From NCBI RefSeq assembly GCF_008704205.1, contig NZ_VXLC01000003.1, positions 620,001 through 684,000 on the forward strand: DNA of 64,000 nucleotides. Reading direction: 5' to 3'. How positions within the stretch are numbered: the first letter of the stretch is position 1; every line of letters starts with the position of its first letter. A program made the translations under genes and the position numbers. Below are positions 8,935 through 18,100 of this stretch, piece after piece. This DNA is from Nocardia colli (GTDB taxonomy: Bacteria > Actinomycetota > Actinomycetes > Mycobacteriales > Mycobacteriaceae). The notes beneath the pieces were generated by a model. It was not told the DNA's origin. It did no database searches and saw only the letters and a list, made by a program, of their open reading frames with translations.

Positions 8935-9057
8935 GCAAATAAGGTCGCTGACCTGCACTCGCGGAAACACAGCCCTTTGCTCGGACACAAGCCCACCCAG
9001 CCCGCTCGGACACAACAACCCCTCGCTGACGGAACTCAGCCGCGATACAGTCTTCCT

Positions 9058-9342
9058 ATGCCGTCGCGGGAGCAGAAAACACGGAAAGTCACCGTCACGC
9101 TGCCCGAAGAACTGCTCGCGACCCTGGAAGCCTGGCGCGGGAACGGCCGCATCGACTCGGTGTCGGCGTTCGTCGCCGAAGCCGTCCAGGCGCGGATCAA
9201 CCGCACGCAGTCGCTGGCCAAGCTCGAGCAGGTCCTCGGCGGCCGGCCGCCGCTGGACCTGATCAACCGTGCGCGCGCCGCGCAGGGCTTACCCCCGTTA
9301 TCCGAGGAAGAGGCAGGCGGACCGCACGCCGGCGCCGCGTGA
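9058..9342 (+). CDS. Antitoxin, ribbon-helix-helix type
   Basis: A 94-residue protein. Its N-terminal half (about residues 8-50, KVTVTLPEELLATLEAWR followed by SVSAFVAEAVQARI) is a MetJ/CopG-type ribbon-helix-helix DNA-binding domain, and its C-terminal half would bind the toxin. The ATG at 9058 follows an AT-containing stretch and gives the normal antitoxin length. Its TGA overlaps the GTG start of the PIN-domain gene by 3 nt, so the two are translationally coupled. Antitoxins of this type repress their own operon and neutralise the partner toxin. Confidence 0.82.
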   Translation: MPSREQKTRKVTVTLPEELLATLEAWRGNGRIDSVSAFVAEAVQARINRTQSLAKLEQVLGGRPPLDLINRARAAQGLPPLSEEEAGGPHAGAA

Positions 9343-9746
9343 TCACCGCGGCGCTGGGCGGTGTCGTGTTCGACACCGCCGCCGTCATCGGGTTCGCCAA
9401 CCAAGCCAACTACGCCCAAGCCGTGGTCTGGGCAACCGTCAACGCGGGCAACACGATCGTCGTGCCCGCCACCGTCCTCGGCGTCGCCCGCGCCCACATC
9501 CCCGCCGACCGCCTCGACATCCTCGAAGCGCTCCTCGAACTACCGCACACCATCGTCCCGATCCTCGATCGCGCCGCCGCCGAACGCCTCGGCACCGCCC
9601 TCACCGGCAGCGCCAACGCCGAAGCCCTCCTGCCCGCCAGCCAAGCAACCCACGAAGCGATCACCCGCGACTGGCCCTGCCTGACCGCACGCCCGAAAAA
9701 ACTGCGCCAACTCGACGCCCGCGTCATCATCGACCCACTACCCTGA
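9339..9746 (+). CDS. PIN-domain toxin-like protein (possibly degenerate VapC)
   Basis: A 135-residue protein starting at GTG 9339 inside the end of the antitoxin gene. VVFDTAAVIGF near residue 10 is the first PIN strand with its acidic residue. The C-terminal pattern HEAITRDWPCLTARPKKLRQLD matches the last strand of actinobacterial PIN proteins. VapC toxins are Mg-dependent RNases that cut tRNA or rRNA through three or four acidic residues. Here the central acidic pair usually written D-x-x-D-A-H seems replaced by AEALLPASQATHEA, so nuclease activity is doubtful. The genetic arrangement is a normal toxin-antitoxin operon. Confidence 0.72.
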   Translation: MITAALGGVVFDTAAVIGFANQANYAQAVVWATVNAGNTIVVPATVLGVARAHIPADRLDILEALLELPHTIVPILDRAAAERLGTALTGSANAEALLPASQATHEAITRDWPCLTARPKKLRQLDARVIIDPLP

Positions 9747-9953
9747 CCCGCGAGGTCCCCGCCGCACAGCTGCTGCCCTGACCGGCCCCGGCGACGTCAC
9801 CGTCCCACGGCTATCTGATTGCCGTGCAACAATTGCCGGGCGGATTCGGCGAGATCCTGCTCCGCCGACCGATCCGCTCGCGCTCATCGCCGACGGCTCG
9901 ACAGGCAAGCACTCACTCGCCCACAGCCGCACACCTACAGATCGAGGGGCGCA

Positions 9954-10027
9954 GCCGCACCACTTCTGATCTCCCGCACCGAAAATCGCATGCAAATCTC
10001 GGTGCGGGAAATCAGAAGTAGTGCGGC
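9954..10027. repeat. Palindromic repeat, copy B
   Basis: A 74-bp hairpin-forming element. Outer arms are GCCGCAC/GTGCGGC, middle arms ACTTCTGAT/ATCAGAAGT, inner arms CCCGCACCGA/TCGGTGCGGG. The asymmetric centre contains GCATGC. It is nearly identical to copy C. Confidence 0.85.
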
Positions 10028-10028
10028 G

Positions 10029-10084
10029 CGACCCGACCCACGCGACCCGACCCACGCGACCCGACCCACGCGACCCGACCCACG
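10029..10084. repeat. Tandem array, four 14-bp units
   Basis: Four exact consecutive copies of CGACCCGACCCACG, starting just after palindromic copy B. The unit has two 7-bp halves, CGACCCG and ACCCACG, that resemble each other. No protein-coding context is apparent. Confidence 0.9.
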
Positions 10085-10123
10085 CGGCGACGCCACCTCC
10101 GCGGCTATCAGCTTGCCGCACGA

Positions 10124-10152
10124 ATACTTTGTCGACCGAGTCGGCAAAGTAT
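10124..10152. repeat. Short inverted repeat
   Basis: ATACTTTG at 10124-10131 and CAAAGTAT at 10145-10152 form an 8-bp stem with a 13-nt loop. It lies between palindromic copies B and C. It could be a weak terminator or part of a larger repeated block. Confidence 0.45.
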
Positions 10153-10241
10153 GTGTTCTGCTCCACCGCCCGATCCGCTGACGGCTCGACAGGTAGTCGC
10201 TCACATGACCGCAGGCGCACGCGCGCAGGTTGACGATCACA

Positions 10242-10315
10242 GCCGCACGCCTTCTGATTTCCCGCACCGAAAATCGCATGCAAATCTCGGTGCGGGAAAT
10301 CAGAAGTGGTGCGGC
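10242..10315. repeat. Palindromic repeat, copy C
   Basis: The same 74-bp hairpin element as copy B and in the same orientation, 288 bp further on. It differs from B by a few bases, mostly near the outer stem. The 20-bp centre CGAAAATCGCATGCAAATCT is identical in both. Confidence 0.85.
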
Positions 10316-10667
10316 GCGACTCGACCCATGCGGCGCGACTCGACCGACTACGCCCTGCGCGACGGTGACGTGCTGACGCGATTCATGCGACGCGACCTTG
10401 CAGAGGCGTGCCGCAGGATGGCTGACGTTGCGAGATGGCCCAGTTGCCGCGGTGGAACGCGTCCATCATGCGGTCGTGCGGCGACCGAATCCTGCACGGG
10501 CAGGGTGAGGGCGTGGACTTCGCTCCTGGCGGCTGCTGGAACGAAACCCGCATGGGCAACGTCGCGGTCAGCGGTGATCGCGCCGTCTCCACCAGCACCC
10601 TCAAAAGCCGATGTCTCACACCTGCGCCGGGCCACCGGCGGCGAGATAGCCGCCCCGCCAGCGATCC

Positions 10668-11552
10668 TCAGCGCAGCAGTTCGATTACCGGGGCGAACTG
10701 TTCCATGGAGTGCTCGAGCACGGTGATGTAGCTGAAGCCGTAGCGATCTCGATGCGCGCGTACGCGCTCGGCGATCTCCTCGGGTGTGCCGATCAGCAGC
10801 GTCGGCAGCTCTTCGGGGTTGTCGGCGACGTCGTCGGGTAACGCGGGGCCGAATAACTCCAGGACTGCGGTGCGTTCTTCCGGTGGCACTACGCGCTGGA
10901 TCAGGATGTTGAATTCGACGTTGTCGGCGCGATTCCCGAGCAAACCGCGCACGTATTCGACCTTCTCACTCATCTCGCCGACCCCGGCCAGATGCAGTGG
11001 TCCGCCGTTCTCGGTCGCCGATGCACCGGGAAACGCGATGATGTCGGCGTGCTCGGCGGCCAGCCGCAGGATCCGGTTGCCCCACCCCGCGATCAGCAGC
11101 GGCGGTCCCGACGGCTGTGCCGGGCGCGGCTGATACTCCGGATCGGAGAACAACGTGCGCAACGTGGTTACCGTGCGCTCGAGATGATCGACCCGCTTGC
11201 CGCCACTCTCGAAAGGGATACCGGCGGCCTCGAATTCGGCCTGCACGTACCCCGCGCCCAGCCCGATCTCCACCCGCCCGTCGGTCAACTGATCAGCGCC
11301 GGCGATGTCGCGGGCCAGCAGCACCGGATTGTAGAAGGGGGCATTGAGCACGAACGTGTTCAACCGGACCCGCTCGGTCACCGCCGCGGCCAGGATCATC
11401 GACGGAAACGGCGCCGGGCAGCCGAGATGATCGGCGACACCGATCACGTCGAAACCCAGTTCCTCGGCCCTGCGGCATTTTTCGATCCAGTTGGCCCGGG
11501 AGTCCGGGGTCACCATGTTGACACCGAACCGGAATGCACGCTGCGCGGTCAC
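10668..11552 (-). CDS. LLM-class F420-dependent oxidoreductase
   Basis: A 294-residue luciferase-like monooxygenase-fold protein (TIM barrel). Family features are the start FRFGVNMVTPDSRANW, the DELGFD-type strand (EELGFDVIGVADHLG, about residues 31-45), LTDGRVEIGLGAGY (about 88-101) and the C-terminal IGTPEEIAERV. Proteins with this pattern in F420-making actinobacteria are annotated as F420-dependent, using reduced F420 rather than FMN for hydride transfer. The substrate is unknown. It stands alone, diverging from the NTF2-like gene at 11694. A supporting role for the nearby PKS locus is possible but not shown. Confidence 0.85.
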   Translation of the reverse strand: MTAQRAFRFGVNMVTPDSRANWIEKCRRAEELGFDVIGVADHLGCPAPFPSMILAAAVTERVRLNTFVLNAPFYNPVLLARDIAGADQLTDGRVEIGLGAGYVQAEFEAAGIPFESGGKRVDHLERTVTTLRTLFSDPEYQPRPAQPSGPPLLIAGWGNRILRLAAEHADIIAFPGASATENGGPLHLAGVGEMSEKVEYVRGLLGNRADNVEFNILIQRVVPPEERTAVLELFGPALPDDVADNPEELPTLLIGTPEEIAERVRAHRDRYGFSYITVLEHSMEQFAPVIELLR

Positions 11553-11693
11553 GGGTTCTTGTCTACCAGCAGGCGGCGCGCGGCAACAGCACAGCCATCC
11601 CGGCGTCGTTCCGTGTTCTGCCCTACAGTGGACGCCAGAGATTTGCTGACTAATCGCTCATGCTCCGCCACCTGATCCGAAAGGAATAACCAG

Positions 11694-12002
11694 ATGACTG
11701 AGCTAGATCCCGTGGTGCAGGAATTCGTCGACGCGCTCAACGCCAACGACCAGGACCGGCTCTTCGCCGCGCTCACCGACGACGCGACCATGTCCGACGA
11801 CGGCGTGGAACGCAATGTCGGGCAGTGGACCGACTCGGAGGTCTTCGGCAGCAACGGCCACATGAACGTCGAGTCCATCGACGACGGCGGCACCGCGCTG
11901 GTCGCCGACTACACCAACTCCCGCTGGGGTTCGATGCGCACCAGCTGGCGGTTCACCGTGCGCGACGGCAAGGTCGCCCGCTTCGAGACCGGCCAGGCGT
12001 AA
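11694..12002 (+). CDS. NTF2/SnoaL-like small protein
   Basis: A 102-residue protein with the NTF2-like cone fold: an N-terminal helix (VVQEFVDALNANDQDRLFAAL), a DDATMSDDG turn and four C-terminal strands ending in WRFTVRDGKVARFETGQA. SnoaL-like relatives are polyketide cyclases or epimerases; many are uncharacterised. AAGGAATA upstream of ATG 11694 is a fair ribosome site. The gene ends about 80-150 bp before the PKS frame, so an accessory role in that locus is conceivable. The catalytic residues of true cyclases cannot be identified. Confidence 0.75.
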   Translation: MTELDPVVQEFVDALNANDQDRLFAALTDDATMSDDGVERNVGQWTDSEVFGSNGHMNVESIDDGGTALVADYTNSRWGSMRTSWRFTVRDGKVARFETGQA

Positions 12003-12026
12003 CGGACTTGCTTGTGCCGCACCGGA

Positions 12027-12160
12027 CTTGACATCCTGAGCCTCGTGTTCGACGCGCCCCGTTACGGTACGGGTTCCCTGGCCGATGTGTTCCCCTCGCT
12101 GCTCGCCGGATTCGGAGTGCCCGGCGAGACCGTCCACGCAGGCCCGGATGCGTTCGCATT
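12027..12160 (+). pseudogene. N-terminal fragment of an alkaline phosphatase-family gene, joined to the PKS
   Basis: In the frame that begins near 12012, the translation reads FDAPRYGTGSLADVFPSLLA followed by GFGVPGE. That matches the conserved N-terminus of actinobacterial alkaline phosphatase/nucleotide pyrophosphatase family proteins, where RYGxGsLaDvlPSLLaxLGVPGe opens the protein. Homology stops at about 12160. From 12166 another frame continues as a PKS. The missing remainder of the phosphatase suggests that a deletion or rearrangement fused two genes here. Confidence 0.55.
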
Positions 12161-15100
12161 ACGACCATCGCCTTGCCCTGGTGTGCTCCTCCGCGGACGA
12201 GCTGCGCACCGCGCTGCACGACGTGGCGGCGGGCTCCTCGCCCGACTCGGTTCGCAGCGGTGTCAAGGGATCCGCCGCTTCGAGTGTCGTGTTCGTTTTC
12301 TCCGGCCAAGGCCCGCAGTGGTGGGCCATGGCGCGTGAGCTGCTCGAGCAGAGTCCGGTGTTCCGGCAGACGATCGAGCGGGTCGATGCCGAGCTGGGCA
12401 AGTACGCCGACTGGACGGTGACCGAGGAGCTACGCCGCGACGAGGCCGACAGCCGCATCGGCCAGACCTTCATCGCTCAGCCCGCGGTGTTCGCGTTGCA
12501 GCTCGGATTGGCGGCCCTGTGGCAGAGCTGGGGTATCGTCCCCGCGGCCGTCGTCGGCCACAGCATCGGCGAAGTCGCCGCCGCCTGCGTGTCGGGGGCG
12601 CTGTCGTTCGAAGACGCGGTCCGGGTCATCTTCCATCGGAGCCGGGTGCAGCAGAAAGCATCCGGAAAGGGGAAGATGCTCGCGGTGGGTCTGCCGCGGG
12701 ACGCGGCGGAAGACCGGATCGGCGCGTATCGCGGTCGGGTGGCCGTCGCGGCGTTGAACGGCCCGGAATCGACCGCCCTGGCCGGCGACCCCGACGCGCT
12801 CGAGGAAATCGAACGCGAACTCAGCGACGACAAGATCTTCGCCCGCATGCTCCAGGTCAGCGTGGCGTTCCACAGCCATCACATGGATCCGCTGCAGGAC
12901 GAGCTGATCTCCTCGCTGGACGGGCTCGCGTCCGGTCCGGCGTCGATTCCGATGTACTCGACGGTCACCGGAGCCATCGCCCCGACCGGCGCGCTCGATG
13001 CCGAGTACTGGTGGCGAAACGTGCGGGAGCCCGTGCAATTCGCGCCCACCATCGATCGCCTGATCGAAGACGAGCACCTGGCGTTCGTCGAATTGGGCCC
13101 GCACCCGATTCACGCGACCGCCATCGCGGAACTGCTCGACCAGCGGCAGGTCAAGGGAACTGTCGTCGGGTCACTGAATCGCAAGCACAGCGACTACGCC
13201 ACCCTGTTGAACTCGCTCGCTTCGCTCTATGTAGCAGGTTTCGACCCGGATTGGGACACCGTGTTCGACGGTGTCTCCGAACGTGTTCCGCTGCCCTTGT
13301 ACCCGTGGCAGCGCGAAAGCTATTGGCTGGAAGCGGCGAGCTCACGCGGCAACCGATTCCCGTCGCTGGGGCATCCGCTCGTCGGGGACAAGAGCCGCAT
13401 CGCCGTCGCCGACGAGCCGGGCAAACACGTGTGGGAGCTGGAGCTCGACCCGGTCCGCTTCCCGTGGCTCGACGATCACCGGGTCCAGGGGCCCATCGTC
13501 TTTCCCGCGGCGGGACACCTGGACATGGTGATCGGCTGCGCGGAAGACGCGTTCGGTGCGGGCTCGTACTCGCTCGAGGATGTCGAATTCCGTAGAGCCC
13601 TCTTCGTTTTCGACAACCGCCCGGCTCCGCTGGTCCAGGTGGTTCTCACGGCGGCGATGAACTATTCCGTGTACAGCAGGCAGGACGGCGACAAGGACTG
13701 GACTCTGCATTCGCTGGGGACCCTGCGCCGCGAAGCGCCGACCGCGGCGCTGCCCAAACCGCTCGCGGAACTGCAGGCGGAGTGCACCGCCGAGGTCGAC
13801 CCCGCGGGTTTCTACGCCGACCTGCAGCACAATGGCCTGTCCCTGGGCTCGACCTTCAAGGCGGCTATCCGTTTCACCCACGCCCCCGGCCAATCGCTGG
13901 CATTGCTCGAGACGCCGTCGGCGGCCGCGGACGAGGCGCCGCGCCATGCGTTCCATCCCGGGCTGCTCGACTCGTGCATCACCTCGCTCGCCATGGTCTA
14001 CGACGACGTCCTGGTGAATAATCGCCCCGACGGCGAAGCCAAAACGCTTTTCCTCCCGGTCGAGGTCAAACGGCTCAGCTATTACCGCAAGCCCAGCAGC
14101 ACCGTGTACTGCTACGGAAACGCACGCCTGCATGGGGACCCGTTGTATCGCGAGGGCGATTTCTGGATCGTCGCCGACGACGGAACGATCGTGGCCGAGT
14201 TCGAAGGCCTGCGGCTCAAGTCCATCACGCAAAGCACCGATGCGGGCGACGACCTCCTGCAGTCGTTCTACGACTTCCGTTGGCATCCGGCACCGGTGCA
14301 CACGAAGACCCGCATCGCCGCCGATTTCCTGCCGTCGGAGCAAGACTTGCACGTGGCCGTCGATCCGTTGATCGACGAGCTGCGGGAGTGGTCGGTCAAC
14401 AACCACTACCACGCCGTGACGGAAGTGGAGATGGACCGGCTGTGCATCGATTATGTGACCGAGGCCTTTTACCAGGTGGGCATGAACTTCTCGGTGGGCC
14501 GGCGCTTCACCCTGGACGAGATCGCGCAGGAGATGGGGGTGCACGACAAATATCGGCGCTACCTCGGTCGACTGCTGGAGCTGTTGTCGCTGCAGGGGAT
14601 CATCGAGGACGACGCCGGAACGTGGCAGCTGCTGATCACCCCCGCCCGAGTCGATCCGGCACCGATCCTCGCCCGGCTGCGCGAACAGCATCCGGAATGC
14701 GCGAGCGAGTTCGCGGTGCTGGAGCGCTGCGGCACGGAGCTGGCCGCCGTTCTGCACGACGAGGTCAATCCGGTCGAACTCATCTTCCCGGAGGACGAGT
14801 TCGAATCGGTCGCCGATCTCTACGGGACCTCGTTCTCGTTCGAGAAGACCAACCGCATCGTCCGCCGGATCGTCGCGGAGTCGCTGCGGGCGCTGCCCAG
14901 CGACCGGCCGGTGCGCGTGCTCGAGATCGGTGCGGGCACCGGCGGCACGACCGGCCACGTAATCGCTGAGTTGCCTACCGAGCGTGCGGAATACGTGTAC
15001 TCCGATATCTCGGAGCTGTTCCTCGCCAAGGCGCGCCAGCGGTTCGCCGACAGCGATTTCATGAACTATCGAATCCTCGACATCGAGTCCGACATCGAGG

Positions 15101-18100
15101 CGCAGGGCTTCGATCCGCACTACTTCGACATCATCGTCGCGTCGAATGTCTTGCACGCCACCGCGAGTCTGCGGGCCACCCTCGACAACGTCAAACGTCT
15201 GCTGACCGCCCAGGGGCAGATCCTGATCGTCGAGGGGGCGGTGTCGCCGCACTGGGTCGACCTGACCTTCGGTATGACCGAAGGGTGGTGGAAGTTCGCC
15301 GACCACGATCTGCGGCCCGACTATCCGCTGTTGTCCGATGCGGCATGGCGCGAATTTCTGCCGACCGCGGGCTTCGAGCACGTCCAGGTCTTCTCCGAAC
15401 GGGCCACGTCCGAGCAGTCCGGCAACTCGGTGATTCTGGCGCGCGGGCAGGCGGTGGACCTCGAGCCGTATCAGCCGCGCGTCGAGCCCGGCGCCTGGGT
15501 CGTCCTGGCGGACGCGGACGGTGTCGCCGAACGCTATCTCGACCTGCTCGGGGAGGCCGGCGCGGCCAGTGTCCTGGTCACCCGCGGCGAGGCCTTCGAG
15601 CAGGTCGACGCACGCAGCTTCCGGGTGCACCCGACGAGCAGCGCGGATATTCAGCGCGTGCTGGAGCAGGTGCGTGAACACGCCGGGGACGTGGCCGGCG
15701 TGCTGCATCTGTGGAACCTCGATTTCGCGGAGTCGGATCTCACCACCGAGCTGTTGCCCGAGCTGGAACTGCACGGCGGTTACAGCGTGATCACGCTGGC
15801 GCAGGCGGTTCAGCAGCTGGAGTGGTCCAAGGCTCCGCGGTTCTGGGTGGCGACCGCGGGGGCGCAGAGCATCGAGGGGACCGAGCGCGTCGCGCCCGCC
15901 CAGCTGCCGAGCTGGGGAATTGTCCGGGTGCTGTTGAACGAGCAGGTCACCCTGCCCGCGAAGATCATCGACTTCGACCCGGCGACGCCGGACGCCGGGC
16001 AGCGAGCGGCTCAGCTCTTCGATGAGCTGCTGCATGTGCAGGCAGCCGATGAGGAGGTCGCCTTCCGCGCAAACCAGCGGTTCGTCGACCGCCTCGAGCA
16101 CGTCTCGCTCGCCGAGTTCGAGGCATCGGTCGCGGCGCTCGCCCGCGGGTCGGACGAAACTCCGTTCGCGCTGGCCACTCCCACCGAGGCCGGGATCGAG
16201 CACCTCCGGTTCGAACAGCAGGCCGCACCGGTCATCGGGCCGGGCGAGGTAGCCATTCGGCCGCTCGCCACCGGCCTGAACTTCCGCGACGTCATGCTGT
16301 CGCTCGGCGTGCTGTCGGAGGGCGCGACCTTCGGCGGGTTCTATGCGGACAACCTCGGTGTCGAATGCGCCGGTGTGATCACGCAGGTCGGATCCGAGGT
16401 CGAGGGAATCGTCCCGGGAGATCGTGTGGTCGCCTTTGCTCGCGGGTGCTTCGGCTCGACGGTGGTCGCCGATGCGCGGCGGGTCTTCACGATGCCGGCG
16501 GACCTCTCGGCCGCCGATGCCGCGACGCTGCCGATGGCGTACCTGACCGCCTGGTACGGAATGGTGGAGGTGGGCAGGCTGCGCCGGGGCGAGCGGGTGC
16601 TCATCCATGCCGCCGCCGGCGGGGTCGGGCTCGCCGCGGTCCACATCGCGCACCTGCTCGGCGCCACGGTCCTCGCCACCGCCGGTAGCGAGGAGAAGCG
16701 GGAATACCTGCGAACGCTGGGTGTCGAGGACGTCTTCGACTCCCGTTCGCTGGCGTTCGCGGATGCGGTTCGAGAGCGCTACGACGGTGTCGACCTCGTG
16801 CTGAATTCGCTTCAGGGCGAGACCATCCCGAAGAGCCTCGAGTTGCTCCGCGCCCGCGGGCGGTTCGTGGAGATCGGGAAGAAGGACATCTACGACAACT
16901 ACAAGCTCGGTCTGAAGCCGTTCGGCAACAACCTCATCTACGCGGCGATCGACATCGACCGACTGCTGCTGGAAGATCCGGCGCTGTGCCGCGAGGCCAT
17001 GCTGAAGGTGCTCGACGGTGTCGCGGCGGGCACGCTGCCCGCGCTTCCGCACACGGACTTCGGTGCCGCCGATGTGGCCTCCGCGTTCCGCTACATGGCG
17101 GGCGCGAAGCAGATCGGCAAGGTCGTCGTCGAATTCGAGCCGGACACCGAGCTTCTCGTCTATCCGGCCTCGACTGCGGACCAGGCGTTCGATGCCGATG
17201 GCACCTACCTCGTGACGGGCGGATATACGGGATTCGGCCTGTGGACCGCTCAGTGGCTGGTCGACAAGGGCGCGGGCACCGTGGTGCTGGTCGGGCGCCG
17301 GGCCCAGGTCGATGCCGAGAACGAGTCGGTGATCGCGGCGATGCGGGAATCCGGGGCCACCGTGGTGCTCGAACGGGCCGACGTGTCGAGCGAGGCCGAG
17401 GTCGTGGCGCTGCTGGAGCGGCTGTCGGAACAGTCGCCGCTGCGGGGTGTCTTCCATGCCGCGATGGTGCTCGACGACGTGGCGCTGACCCAGATGACGG
17501 AGGAGCAGTTCCTCCGCGCCGTGCGGCCGAAGATCGACGGAGCGTGGCATCTGCACAACCACACGCGTGCGCTGGATCTGGACGCCTTCGTCATGTACTC
17601 GTCGATGAGCTGGTACATCGGCACGCCCGGTCAAGCCAACTACGCGGCGGCGAACGGGTTCCTGGAAGCGCTTGCCGCACATCGCCGCGACCTCGAACTG
17701 CCTGCCCTGACGGTCAACTGGGGCGCCATCGGGGAGGTCGGGTTCATCGTGCGCAACAAGCTCGACACGCTCGCCCGGATGGGCTGGAAGTCGATCTCAC
17801 CGGACAACGCGGTCGGCTTCGTCGGGCGCTGTCTGGCCCAGGGTGTCAGCCGCGCCAGCGTATTCGGCGTGGACTTCGCGATGATGAGTCAGGTCATGCC
17901 GTCGTTCCGCAGCTCGCTGCGGCTTGCCCATCTCGCGTTGGACGACGCATCGGGCTCGGCCACCACGTTCGGTACCGAGAGCCTGCGCGCCGAACTGCTC
18001 GAGCTGGCGCCGGACGCCCGAGAATCGCGGCTGGTCACGGCACTGTCGGAGCAGGTATCGCGGATCTTCGACATGCCGGTCGATCGCCTGGCCCATGACG

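Larger units (their letters stand above)
9747..10667. other. Repeat-rich gap without a convincing gene
   Basis: About 920 bp without a recognisable protein. It holds two near-identical 74-bp palindromic repeats (9954, 10242) whose upstream flanks are also similar (GACGGCTCGACAGG in both), a 4 x 14-bp tandem array (10029-10084) and an 8-bp inverted repeat. The remainder shows nothing further. Open frames here have no family signature. Confidence 0.65.

Noticed and set aside
10029..10084. CRISPR-like tandem repeats
   Set aside because: Units are directly adjacent without spacers and only 14 bp long.
13342..17682. 1446-codon open frame on the minus strand inside the PKS gene
   Set aside because: Antisense shadow of the PKS domains. 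No family signature, and the plus-strand frame contains every catalytic motif.
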